In this document: positions 16,723 through 25,870 of the stretch, in pieces | Position numbering within the stretch: position 1 is the first letter of the stretch | Layout: every line of letters begins with the position of its first letter | NCBI GenBank assembly: GCA_016713175.1 | Contig: JADJPQ010000011.1 | Location: 186,001-250,000 of the forward strand | DNA length: 64,000 bases | DNA from: Planctomycetota bacterium | GTDB taxonomy: Bacteria; Planctomycetota; UBA1135; UBA2386 | Reading direction: 5' to 3' | The notes under the pieces: generated by a model | Told to the model about the DNA's origin: nothing | What the model saw: only the letters and a program-made list of their open reading frames with translations | Database searches by the model: none | Made by a program: the position numbers and the translations under genes

Positions 16723-19700
16723 ATGTCCGACCACCGCCCTTCCGCCGAAGAGCTGTTCCATGCCTGCCGGTCCCTTCCTGCCGAGGAACGGCCGCGCTAC
16801 CTGAGCCGACTCTGTGGCGACGACCGGGCGCTGCGCGAACGGGTCGACCGGCTGCTCGCCGCCGACGCCGCGGTGGCGGAGCCGTTCCTGCAGCCGCCCC
16901 GTGCCGGGTCGGCTACGAAGGCAGAGGTCGGCGAGCAGCCGGGCGACACCGTCGATCGTTACAAGCTGCTGCAGGCGATCGGCGAGGGTGGCATGGGCAC
17001 GGTATGGATGGCCGAGCAGCGCGAGCCGGTCGTGCGCAAGGTGGCGCTGAAGATCGTCAAGCTCGGCATGGACACGCGCGAGGTGGTCGTGCGGTTCGAG
17101 GCCGAACGGCAGGCGCTGGCGCTGATGGACCATCCGAACATCGCCAAGGTGCTCGACGGCGGGGCCACCGCGAACGGCCGGCCCTACTTCGTGATGGAGC
17201 TGGTGAAGGGTGTACCGATCACCGAGTACTGCGACCGGGGCAAGCTCGGCCTGCGGCAGCGGCTCGAGCTGTTCACCAAGGTCTGCGAGGCGATCCAGCA
17301 CGCGCACCACAAGGGCGTCATCCACCGCGACATCAAGCCGAGCAACGTGCTGGTGACGTTGCACGACGGCGTGCCGGTGCCGAAGGTGATCGACTTCGGC
17401 ATCGCCAAGGCGACCAGCGCCGAGCTCACCAAGAAGACGCTGTTCACCCAGTACGCGCAGATCCTCGGCACGCCCGAATACATGGCGCCCGAGCAGGCGG
17501 AGATGTCCGGCCTCGACATCGACACGCGCGCCGACGTCTATTCGCTCGGCGTGCTGCTCTACGAGCTGCTGACCGGCACCAAGCCGTTCGACGTGAAGAC
17601 GGCGCTGCAGGCCGGCTTCCAGGAGCTCTTGCGCACGATCCGCGAAGACGAGCCGCAGAAGCCGTCGACGCGGGTGTCGACGCGCGGCGCCGCGGCGGTG
17701 GTCGGCGGGCGCCCCGACGTCAATGTGCGCGCGTGGAGCGAACGCCTGCGCGGCGACCTCGACTGGATCGTCATGAAGGCGCTCGAGAAGGACCGTAAAC
17801 GGCGCTACGACACGCCGAACGGCTTCGCCGAGGACATCGCGCGCTTCCTGCGCGACGAAGCGGTGCTCGCGGCTCCGCCGAGTGCCGGCTACCGGTTGCG
17901 CAAGTTCGTGCATCGAAGGCGGCGCCTCGTCGTCGCCGCCGGCGTCGCCGTGCTGCTGCTGCTCGCCGGCGTCGTCGGCACCAGCTGGGGCATGGTGCAG
18001 GCCCTGCGCGAACGCGACCGCACCGAGGTCGCGCGTGCGGCAGCGCAGCAGAGCCTGCAGAGGGCACAGGCCGCGGAGGCCAAGGCTCTGCAGAGTGCGG
18101 CCGAGACGCAGGCCGTCGCCGAGTTCCAGGCGCAGCTGCTCGGGGGCCTCGACGTGCCGGCGATGGGCATCGGCCTGCGCCAGGCGCTGCTCGGTTCGGT
18201 CGCACCCGGCCAACGCGACGCGCTGGCGACCTCGCTGGCGGCGGTGAACTTCACCGACCTGGCGCTCGGCGCGCTGGACGCGAACGTGTTCCAGCGCTCG
18301 ATCCGCACCATCGAGACCTCGTTCGCGGACCAGCCCGGCATGCAGGCGCGCCTGCTGCAGGTGGTCGGCGAGACGATGCGCGGGCTCGGCCTCGTCGCAC
18401 CGGCGCGGGTGACGGTGCTGCGCGCGCTCGAACTGGCGAAGCAGGCGTTCGGCGACGGCGATCCGCGCACGCTGGCGGTCACGGCGAGCTTGCTGGGCGT
18501 GCAACGCGATGCTGGCGAGTTCGGCGCCGTCGAGCGCGGCAGCCGGCAGCTGCTCACGGCACTCGAGCAGGTCCCGGACGCACGCGCCAGCGACTTCGCA
18601 CACGCCCACGTGCTCCTGGGCAAGGCCCTCAGCAGCTCGGGCAAGCTGGACGAGGCCATGGCACAACTGACCAAGGCGCGCGACCTGTTCGCCCAGGCCG
18701 ACGGCAACGACGGCAGCGAGGCGCTGTCGGTGCGGCACAGCCTGGTGGTGCTGACCGTGCGCCGTGGGCTGTACGCCGAAGGCGAGCGGCTGGCGCGCGA
18801 GTTGTTGGCGCAGCTTCGGCGCGTCCTGGGGCCGCAGCACGACCAGACCCTCAGCACGGCGAGTGTGCTCGGTACGATCCTCTCCGACACCTCGAAGCTG
18901 GCCGAGGCCGAACCGATCCTGCGCGACGTGCTCGACGCGTTCCGTGCGCGCTTCGGCGATGCGCACCCGCGCACGTTGCACGCCAAGCAGACGCTGGCCA
19001 CGATCCTGGAGCGCCAGGGGCGGCTCGACGAAGCGGAGCGGTTGATGCACGAGGCGTATGCCGAGCAGGTCCGCGTGTTGGGCGAAGGACACCCCGAGAC
19101 GCACTTGTCCCTCGGCTCGTTGGGAGCGGTTCTCCTGGCCCGAGGCGACGCGCAGGGTGCGGAACCCCTGCTGGCCAAGGCGGTCGCGGGCCTGCGCACG
19201 GCCCTGGGCTTCGACCATGACGAGACGCTGACGGTGGCCGGTCACCTGGCCGGCGCGCTGCACAGGTTGCAACGCTTCGAGGAGTCGTTGCAGCTGAGCC
19301 AGGCGATCTTCGAAGCCATGCAGCGGCTGCATGGACCCAAGCACCCGCACACGTTGAACGCCGCCAACAACTACGCGTCGGCCCTCTGGGGCCTCGGCCG
19401 CGCCGCCGAGGCGGTGCCGGTGTTCCGCGCCGTGCTGCCGGCGCAGCGTGAGGTGCTCGGGCCCACGCACCAAGAGACCCTGGTCACGCAGTGCAACCTG
19501 GCGGTCAACCTGCGCCAGACCGGGGCGCTGGGCGAAGCGATCGAGCTGCTGCAGCAGGCCGAGCCGCACTTCGAGGACGTGCCGGACCTGGCCGACATGC
19601 CCTTCGAGCTGCTCGGCATGCTGGCCGAACGCGGTGACGCCGCGGCGGTGGTGGCGCAAGTGCCGAAGCTGGTTGCCCGTGTGCGCGCGGGGCAGGCCGC

Positions 19701-20106
19701 CGGATCGGTCGAACTGGCGCAGGACCTCGCGCGGGTTTCGTTCGCCTTGCTGCAGATCGAACGATGGGCCGAGGCCGAGACGCTGCTGCGCGAGGTGCTG
19801 CCGATCCGCGAGGCGAAACTCGCTGGCGCCTGGCAGCCCGAGGTCTCGCGGTCGCAGCTCGGGTCCGCGTTGCTGGGTCAGCGACGCTTCGCCGAGGCCG
19901 AGCCGCTGCTGCTCGCGGGAGCCGAGGGCCTGCTGCAACGGGTCGAGTCGATGCCGGCGGGCGCCCGGTTCCGGGTGCGCGAGGCCGTGTCGCGCGTGGT
20001 CGACCTCTACGTGCAGTGGGGCGAAGCCGACCCGGCGGCGCAGCGCGCGGAACGGGTCGCGAAGTGGCGCGAGCGGCTCGGCGCGTTGCCGTCGGGCGGT
20101 CGCTGA
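16723..20106 (+). CDS. Membrane serine/threonine protein kinase with C-terminal TPR repeats
   Basis: This 1127-residue protein begins with a ~75-residue regulatory head (SAEELFHACRSLPAEERPRYL). A complete Hanks-type kinase domain follows: GEGGMG loop at 88-93, Lys110 in VALK, HRDIKPSN with Asp203, DFG at 224-226 and APE at 255-257. After the kinase (ends about 390 with FAEDIARFLRDEAV) there is a transmembrane helix at about 401-424, then a coiled-coil (residues about 425-465). Some 600 residues of tetratricopeptide repeats of the 42-residue type follow (for example RTLHAKQTLATILERQGRLDEAERL, HPHTLNAANNYASALWGLGR). It sits directly after a sigma-factor gene. The TPR part is expected outside the membrane and the kinase inside. 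Confidence 0.95.
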   Translation: MSDHRPSAEELFHACRSLPAEERPRYLSRLCGDDRALRERVDRLLAADAAVAEPFLQPPRAGSATKAEVGEQPGDTVDRYKLLQAIGEGGMGTVWMAEQREPVVRKVALKIVKLGMDTREVVVRFEAERQALALMDHPNIAKVLDGGATANGRPYFVMELVKGVPITEYCDRGKLGLRQRLELFTKVCEAIQHAHHKGVIHRDIKPSNVLVTLHDGVPVPKVIDFGIAKATSAELTKKTLFTQYAQILGTPEYMAPEQAEMSGLDIDTRADVYSLGVLLYELLTGTKPFDVKTALQAGFQELLRTIREDEPQKPSTRVSTRGAAAVVGGRPDVNVRAWSERLRGDLDWIVMKALEKDRKRRYDTPNGFAEDIARFLRDEAVLAAPPSAGYRLRKFVHRRRRLVVAAGVAVLLLLAGVVGTSWGMVQALRERDRTEVARAAAQQSLQRAQAAEAKALQSAAETQAVAEFQAQLLGGLDVPAMGIGLRQALLGSVAPGQRDALATSLAAVNFTDLALGALDANVFQRSIRTIETSFADQPGMQARLLQVVGETMRGLGLVAPARVTVLRALELAKQAFGDGDPRTLAVTASLLGVQRDAGEFGAVERGSRQLLTALEQVPDARASDFAHAHVLLGKALSSSGKLDEAMAQLTKARDLFAQADGNDGSEALSVRHSLVVLTVRRGLYAEGERLARELLAQLRRVLGPQHDQTLSTASVLGTILSDTSKLAEAEPILRDVLDAFRARFGDAHPRTLHAKQTLATILERQGRLDEAERLMHEAYAEQVRVLGEGHPETHLSLGSLGAVLLARGDAQGAEPLLAKAVAGLRTALGFDHDETLTVAGHLAGALHRLQRFEESLQLSQAIFEAMQRLHGPKHPHTLNAANNYASALWGLGRAAEAVPVFRAVLPAQREVLGPTHQETLVTQCNLAVNLRQTGALGEAIELLQQAEPHFEDVPDLADMPFELLGMLAERGDAAAVVAQVPKLVARVRAGQAAGSVELAQDLARVSFALLQIERWAEAETLLREVLPIREAKLAGAWQPEVSRSQLGSALLGQRRFAEAEPLLLAGAEGLLQRVESMPAGARFRVREAVSRVVDLYVQWGEADPAAQRAERVAKWRERLGALPSGGR

Positions 20107-20355
20107 ACGGGTCGTCGGCGGCGACGCCGGACACTGCACGGGAGCGGTCGCTAACGGCACTGTGCTCTTTCGTGTCGCACTCACGTTGACAACTGCCGCG
20201 TGCTCAGGAGCCGAGGAGGAGGCGTGCTCCCTGGCTGAGACTCGCGACGCCCATGAATCCACCGGCCGGATCGAGTACCGCGTTCTCGCGGCGAACGCCG
20301 GATCGCCGAGTTCGGTGCGAATCTTGCCGAGTTCTTCGGCGAGTGTGCTGCGCAC

Positions 20356-20590
20356 GGGCGCGATCCGCCAGTCGGCGCCGCGCACCGCGGCGGTCTCGGG
20401 CAGGACGTCCGGCAGCGCGCCGGCCGCGAGTCGAAGCGCCACCTCGGTGCGCCGCAGCAGCAGCGCGCGGCGGCGCGCATCGAAGCGGCGGTGCAGGCCG
20501 GCGACGAACGCCAGCGCCTCGGGGGAGAGCAGTGGCTGCAGCTCCGGCGGAACGGGTGCGAGGACCTGCGCGCCGGCGAGCGTGTTCGGG
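20356..20590 (-). pseudogene. N-terminal fragment of malate synthase
   Basis: The minus strand encodes VLAPVPPELQPLLSPEALAF, then VAGLHRRFDARRRALLLRR, AGALPDVLPETAAVRGADWR and IAPV. This is the conserved start of malate synthase A ('ILTPEALAFVAxLHRRFxxRRxxLLxxR ... LPDFLPETxxVRxxDWxVAPxPxDLxDRRVEITGP'). The match ends abruptly at IAPV, before the DRRVEITGP motif and the whole TIM barrel. No start codon is placed well for it. I read it as a truncated remnant, and see nothing else in the 624 bp between the flanking genes. Confidence 0.62.
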
Positions 20591-20730
20591 GCTGGGACGA
20601 GGCGCGGTTCGGGCTTGGTGCTGGCCGCCGCGCGAATCGGCGACGGACGAACGTGACACGCCGGTCCGCATCGGCCGCTCGCCGTCGTGCGCGCCGATGC
20701 CAACGGTCTCAGGGCGGGACGCCGCTGCGC

Positions 20731-23379
20731 TCAGCGCGCCGCGCGCAGGTCGGCGAGCGTCTTGGCCAGGAACTGCCGGTCGCCGCCGTCGGGCAACGCC
20801 GGATCCTGTTCGGCCGCCGTCAGCATGGCCAGCGCTTCGTCGCGCTCCCCGCTGGCAGCGAGCGCCTTGGCCAACACGACGCGCACGCGCAGGTTCTTGC
20901 CCTTGGCGCGCGCCTCGGCCTCGCGCGCCGCAGCGAGCGCCGCGGGAGCATCGACCTGCTGCTGCGCGAGCAGCGCCTCGGCGAGCGCGCGCGGACCATG
21001 GAAGCCGGTCTCGTCGAGTTCGCGCGCGCGGCGCGCGGCCGGCAGCGCGAGTTCGGCGAGGCCGAGCTCGGTGGCGGTCGCCGCGACGTTGTAGTTCGGG
21101 ATCAGGTCGTTCGGCGCGAGCTGGGCGGCGCGCAGGTGCATGACGAAGGCTTCCTGCCGCTGACCGGCGCGCTCGAGGGCGTCACCGAGGTTGGCCACGT
21201 ACCGGACGTCGCCCGGCTCGGCCGCGACGGCCCTGCGGAACGCCGCGATCGCGCCCGTGAAGTCCTTCTCGGCGACGAGCAGGTTGCCGAGGTTGTAGGC
21301 CGGCGCGCCGTAGTCGGGCCGCACCTCGAGCGCCTTCTCGAACGCCGCCCGCGCTTCGGCCGGGTTCTTGTTGCCGCGGTGCGTGAGGCCGATCGCGTTC
21401 CAGATCTGCGCGCCCTGCGGGCGCAGCTGCAGCGCCTGCTGCAGCGCGACGAGCGACCCGGCGTAGTCCTTCTGCTTGCGCAGCACGATGCCGAGGTTGG
21501 TGAACGCCAGCACGTCCGTCGGATCCTCGGCGACGGCCTTGCGGTTGGCGGCCGCGGCTTCGTCGAGCTTGCCGAGCGCTTCGAGCGCGACGCCTTCGAG
21601 CCGCAGCAGGCCGCGCGCCGCGGGATCACGCTCGCGGATGCCCGCGATCAGGGCGAGCGCCGCCTCGGGGTGGCTCTTGCCGAGCGCGCCGACTCGCGCG
21701 CGCTGCGCCGCCGGGCTGTCGGGGAAGTGCCGCGCCAACGCGACGGCGGCGGCTTCGGTCATCGCCGCGTCGTCGATCTGCTGCGCGATCGTGCCTTTGG
21801 TCAGGAAGTAGACGAGCCGCGGCTCCGGCGCGAGCGTGATCGCGAGCTCGACCATGTCCGCGGCGCGGCGCAGCACGTCGACGACGCGCGCGCCGCGGCG
21901 CGTGGCGCCTTCGAGCAGCATCTGGGCGCGGAAGAAGCAGTCGAGTGCATCGGCCTCGCCGATCGGCGTTTCCGCAGTGCGCACGAGCGCGCCGTCGAGG
22001 AACTGCCGCAGCAGCGCGGCAGTCGGGTCGGACCAGGCGGCGAGCAGCGCGTGCGCCTCGGCCTTGCGCGGGGTGCCGAGCATCCAGGCGCGCGACACTG
22101 CGAGTTCGCGGTCGGCCGGTCCGGCGAGGCCCTCGAGGATGCGCAGGCCGGACGCGGCATCCTCCTCGTGGAACGCCAGCCATGCGCGCGCGATCGTCTC
22201 CTCGCGCGCCCGGCTCGCTTCCGCCGCCACCGCGGCCGCGATGCGCGCCGCGTTGCTCCACACGTAGGCGAGCGTGCCCAGCAGCGCCGGCCCGCCGACG
22301 ACCAGCACCGCTGCGAGCGTCGCGCGCAGCGGCTCGCGCCGGATCCAGCGCTGCAGGCGGCGCATCGGCGTCGCGCGCCGCGCCGCGATCGGCCGGAACT
22401 CGAGGAACGCGCGCAGGTCGTCGGCGAAGGCGCGCGCCGAGTGGTAACGGCGCGCCGGGTCCTTCTCGAGCGCCTTCAGCACGATCGCGGCGAGGTCGGG
22501 CGACAGTGCGGGCACGAGCCGCACCGGGTCGACCGGTTCCCGGCGCGCGATCTGTTCGATCACGTCGGCCACCGTGTCGCCTTCGAACGCGCGCCGTCCG
22601 GTCAGCAGTTCGTAGAGCGTCGCGCCGAGGCTCCACACGTCGGCGCGTGCGTCGACGTGCTTGCTGCCGGCCGCCTGCTCGGGCGCGGTGTAGTGCGGCG
22701 TGCCCGCGAACGCGCCGGTCCGGGTCATCCCGGGCTGGTCGACGTCGCGCGCGAGGCCGAAGTCGGTCAACACGGGCCGGCCGTCCTTGCGCACGAGGAT
22801 GTTCGTGGGCTTGACGTCGCGGTGCAGCACGCCGTGCTCGTGCGCGTGCGCCAACGCGTCGGCGACCGCGGCGCAGAGCTCGACGCACTGGCGCACGCTG
22901 CGCGGCTTGCCGGTCGCCGGATCGATGCGATCGAGCGGCGCGCCGTCGACGAGTTCCATCGCGAAGAAGTTCGTGTCGCCGTCGTCGCCGACCGCGTGGA
23001 TCGCGACGATGTTGGGGTGCTCCAGGCGCGCGGCGAGCGTCGCTTCGCGGCGGAAGCGCGCCACCGCGCTCGGCTGCAGCGTGACGTGGCTCGGCAGCAC
23101 CTTCAGCGCGACCTCGCGGTCGAGCGAGCGCTGCCGCGCGCGATAGACCACGCCCATGCCGCCGCGGCCGATCTCGCCGAGGATGCGGAAGTCGCCCAGC
23201 ACGCGGTTCTCGCCGTCCGCCGCCGCGATCGCCTGGTCGACCTCGTCGCGGTCGGCGAGCATCGCTTGCAGCAGTTCGCCGAGGTCGCGATTGCCGTCGA
23301 TCAGCTGTGCTGGCGTGACCGGCTTGCCGGCGGCGAGCCACTGCTCGTAGACTGTGATCGCTCGTTCGAGTTGCTGCAT
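20731..23379 (-). CDS. Membrane serine/threonine protein kinase with C-terminal TPR repeats
   Basis: This 882-residue protein starts at ATG 23379 (MQQLERAITVYEQWLAAGKP); an ATG 30 bp upstream is possible. The kinase domain has GRGGMG at 71-76, Lys93 in ALK, HRDVKPTN with Asp188, and DFG at 206-208. It ends with the ALEKDPARRYHSARAFADDLRAFL signature. A transmembrane helix lies at about 352-374 (TLAAVLVVGGPALLGTLAYVW). The remainder consists of TPR repeats (DVLAFTNLGIVLRKQKDYAG, APAYNLGNLLVAEKDFTGAI, VRYVANLGDALERAGQRQEA), probably facing outward. It is not adjacent to a sigma gene, unlike the kinase at 16,723. The kelch gene upstream is on the same strand 73 bp away. Confidence 0.94.
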   Translation of the reverse strand: MQQLERAITVYEQWLAAGKPVTPAQLIDGNRDLGELLQAMLADRDEVDQAIAAADGENRVLGDFRILGEIGRGGMGVVYRARQRSLDREVALKVLPSHVTLQPSAVARFRREATLAARLEHPNIVAIHAVGDDGDTNFFAMELVDGAPLDRIDPATGKPRSVRQCVELCAAVADALAHAHEHGVLHRDVKPTNILVRKDGRPVLTDFGLARDVDQPGMTRTGAFAGTPHYTAPEQAAGSKHVDARADVWSLGATLYELLTGRRAFEGDTVADVIEQIARREPVDPVRLVPALSPDLAAIVLKALEKDPARRYHSARAFADDLRAFLEFRPIAARRATPMRRLQRWIRREPLRATLAAVLVVGGPALLGTLAYVWSNAARIAAAVAAEASRAREETIARAWLAFHEEDAASGLRILEGLAGPADRELAVSRAWMLGTPRKAEAHALLAAWSDPTAALLRQFLDGALVRTAETPIGEADALDCFFRAQMLLEGATRRGARVVDVLRRAADMVELAITLAPEPRLVYFLTKGTIAQQIDDAAMTEAAAVALARHFPDSPAAQRARVGALGKSHPEAALALIAGIRERDPAARGLLRLEGVALEALGKLDEAAAANRKAVAEDPTDVLAFTNLGIVLRKQKDYAGSLVALQQALQLRPQGAQIWNAIGLTHRGNKNPAEARAAFEKALEVRPDYGAPAYNLGNLLVAEKDFTGAIAAFRRAVAAEPGDVRYVANLGDALERAGQRQEAFVMHLRAAQLAPNDLIPNYNVAATATELGLAELALPAARRARELDETGFHGPRALAEALLAQQQVDAPAALAAAREAEARAKGKNLRVRVVLAKALAASGERDEALAMLTAAEQDPALPDGGDRQFLAKTLADLRAAR

Positions 23380-23452
23380 GGCGGTTGCGGGCGGCGCGGC
23401 GCAGCGCACTTCTCCGCGCCGGCGGCTCGGTGGTCAAGGTGGGGCCGCCCCA

Positions 23453-25756
23453 TCACGGCGCGGCGATGGTCATGGCGAGCGGGTCGGTGAAGCGCACGCA
23501 GCTCTGGCCGAGGTCGAGCGACAGGCCTTGGAGCGTGAGGCCGATGCCGGCCATGTTGCCGGGCAGCGTGAACGTGATGCGCGCCGGACTGCCGCCGACC
23601 GGCACGACGATCGGCTGCACCGGAAAGACGAAGCCGCGGCTGCCGCACGCGATCGGCGGATCGAAGAACAGCGCCGGTACCGGCGCGGCGCCGAAGCCGA
23701 GCGCGAACCAGCCGAAACCATGCGAGCTTGCGAAGGTGAAGCCGGTCTCGCGCCCCGCAACCGGGAACTGCATGCAGCGCAGCGCGGAACTGCCGCCCTG
23801 CATGCCATCGGCAAAGCGGTCGCCGTCGGCCGTGTACGACCACACCGACGGGTCGTTGGGCACGCCGCCGAACAGCAGGAAGCGCCGCTGCGTCGGGTCC
23901 CAGGTCATCGCGGCGCCTTCGCGCGGGGGCGGTTGCGTGGTCGGCAGGGCGCGCTGCGTCCAGGCGACGCCGTTCCATTCCCACACGTCGTTGCGCAGTG
24001 CTCCCGCCGCGGTGCGGCCGCCGGTCATCACGACGACGCCGCGCGCGGCGTCGAAGCCCATCTCGCAGTTGACGCGCGGCGACGGCCCGGTCGTCGCCAC
24101 CTGCGTCCACGTCGACGTCGTGCTGTCGTATTCCCACGTGTCGCCGCGAAATGCCCCGACGGCGTCGGCACCCCCGAACAGCACGGTGCGCTGGCGGCGC
24201 GCGTCGTAGGCCATCGCGTGCGAGTAGCGAGCGCCGGGCGAACCGTTCGTCGTGATGGTCTGCCGGTACCAGAGCAACGGATTGCGCCATTCCGCGGTGT
24301 CGGCGAGGGGACCGCTGTTGCCGTAGCCGCCGAAACTGATGACACGCTGCGCCGCGCGGTCGTAGACCATCGCATGGTCGGCGCGCGGCGTGGAGTTGCT
24401 CGGACCGAGCCAGCCCCAGCCGTACGTGCCGTTGGTCTGCAGCCTGTAGAAATCACCGAGCCGCGTCGCCGTGACGTCGTCGTAGCCGCCTTCCATCCAG
24501 AGCTCGCCGGGCCAATGGGGCCCCGCTTCGACGTAGACCATCGCGTGACCGCGGCGTGCCGCAGGCGGAAAGTGGAAGAGGCCGAACGTCGGCTGGGTCC
24601 ACGACCTCCCGTCGAAGAACCACGTGTCGGCGAACGTGGCGGGCGTCGTCGACCATGGGTCGAGGCCGCCGAACACGACCGCATGGTCGTGGGCCGTGTC
24701 CCACACCATCGCCGAGTAGATCCGCCGCGGCGGACCCACTGGCGACGGCGGCAGCCGCACTTGCCAGAGGCCGCCAACCGGCCGCTCGGCGAGTTCGCCG
24801 ATCGGCCCGGTCGTCGTCATGCCGCCGAACGCGACCGTCCGTTGGCGGCGCGTGTCGAAGGCGCTCGCGGCGAGCCACGCGAGCGAAGGCACGTGGCCCC
24901 ACGTCGTCTGCGTGCTGTAGGAGTTCCAGACGACGTTGCCGACGCTGGCAACGGCGCCATTGTAGGCGACCTGCAGCGGGGTCGTGACGTCGAGGCCGCC
25001 GCGCGTGACGAAGCCGCCACTGCTGTTCTCGAAGACCATCGCGTGCGAGTGGATGGCCGGACCATTGGCGAGCTGCAACCAGCCCTGCCCTGTCCAATAC
25101 CACGCGTCCGCCAACGTGGTGCCGCCGAAGTAGCCGCCGAGCATCATCGTCGTACCGAAGTAGGTGTCGCGCGCCATCGCCGCGTTCTTCCGCGCCGACG
25201 GCATCGGCCCGCTGTTGAAGTACGTCCAGTTGCTGCCATCGTACTTCCACGTGCCGGTCTGGTAGCCGCCGTTGACGAGGCCACCGTGCATCAGGATGTA
25301 CGAAGTGTTCGTCGTCGCGTCCACGTAGGCAGCCATGCAGTGTTCGCTGCGCTGCGTCGGCGTGGTCGGAGTCGTCACCGGCACCCAGACCCGCCCGTCC
25401 CACTCCCAGGTGTCCTGCAACGCGCCGGTAGCACCCTCGCCGCCGAACAACACGGTGACACCGCGCAGCGGGTCGTAGGCGAGCGTGTGGCCCGACCGCG
25501 GCGACGGGCTCGCGGCCGGGGTGAACCGCGCCCACGCCTCGCCGTCCCACTCCCAGGTGTCGCCGAACAGCGTGGCGCCGTCGCGGCCGCCGAACAGCAG
25601 CGTGCGGGCGCGGCCTTCGTCGTAGGCCATCGCGTGCGCGTAGCGCGCCTCGGGCCAGGCTTGCAGCGACGACCAGGTGGGCCCCTGGGCGGAGCCGGCC
25701 GAGGCCAACCCCAGCGACGCGAGGCAGAGGAGGAACGCGCGGGACGACGTGTTCAT
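23453..25756 (-). CDS. Large secreted kelch-type beta-propeller protein
   Basis: This 767-residue protein starts at ATG 25756 with a signal peptide (SSRAFLLCLASLGLASAGSAQ). It has about twelve kelch-like blades with the pattern 'HAMAYDxxRxRTVLFGGxxxxGxxGDTWEWDGxxWxxxxxxxxPxxR'. That is enough for two propellers, one at about residues 25-330 and one at 330-640. The C-terminal ~120 residues (MQFPVAGRETGFTF ... FTDPLAMTIAAP) contain a diverged form of the shared module. A binding or structural role at the cell surface is likely; no active site is evident. It is transcribed toward the kinase at 20,731 and may be co-transcribed with it. Confidence 0.85.
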   Translation of the reverse strand: MNTSSRAFLLCLASLGLASAGSAQGPTWSSLQAWPEARYAHAMAYDEGRARTLLFGGRDGATLFGDTWEWDGEAWARFTPAASPSPRSGHTLAYDPLRGVTVLFGGEGATGALQDTWEWDGRVWVPVTTPTTPTQRSEHCMAAYVDATTNTSYILMHGGLVNGGYQTGTWKYDGSNWTYFNSGPMPSARKNAAMARDTYFGTTMMLGGYFGGTTLADAWYWTGQGWLQLANGPAIHSHAMVFENSSGGFVTRGGLDVTTPLQVAYNGAVASVGNVVWNSYSTQTTWGHVPSLAWLAASAFDTRRQRTVAFGGMTTTGPIGELAERPVGGLWQVRLPPSPVGPPRRIYSAMVWDTAHDHAVVFGGLDPWSTTPATFADTWFFDGRSWTQPTFGLFHFPPAARRGHAMVYVEAGPHWPGELWMEGGYDDVTATRLGDFYRLQTNGTYGWGWLGPSNSTPRADHAMVYDRAAQRVISFGGYGNSGPLADTAEWRNPLLWYRQTITTNGSPGARYSHAMAYDARRQRTVLFGGADAVGAFRGDTWEYDSTTSTWTQVATTGPSPRVNCEMGFDAARGVVVMTGGRTAAGALRNDVWEWNGVAWTQRALPTTQPPPREGAAMTWDPTQRRFLLFGGVPNDPSVWSYTADGDRFADGMQGGSSALRCMQFPVAGRETGFTFASSHGFGWFALGFGAAPVPALFFDPPIACGSRGFVFPVQPIVVPVGGSPARITFTLPGNMAGIGLTLQGLSLDLGQSCVRFTDPLAMTIAAP

Positions 25757-25870
25757 GCCGAGGCCAGCGGCAGCGGCAGCGGAACAACACTTCTTGCTGC
25801 GGGATGGGAATGCGCGTGTGGTTCGGCGCGGGATGCCGCTGTTCCGGACCGAACCCCGCGAGAACCCACC

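Noticed and set aside
16534..20703. A 1389-residue open frame on the minus strand
   Set aside because: It is antisense to the TPR kinase, is dominated by His/Arg/Gln-rich low-complexity text as expected of a high-GC shadow, and only its first ~80 sensible residues (the malate synthase fragment) match a family.
23354..25870. Long plus-strand frame leading into the HAF gene
   Set aside because: It is antisense to the kelch gene; only the part from the ATG at 25871 has a signal peptide and HAF repeats.
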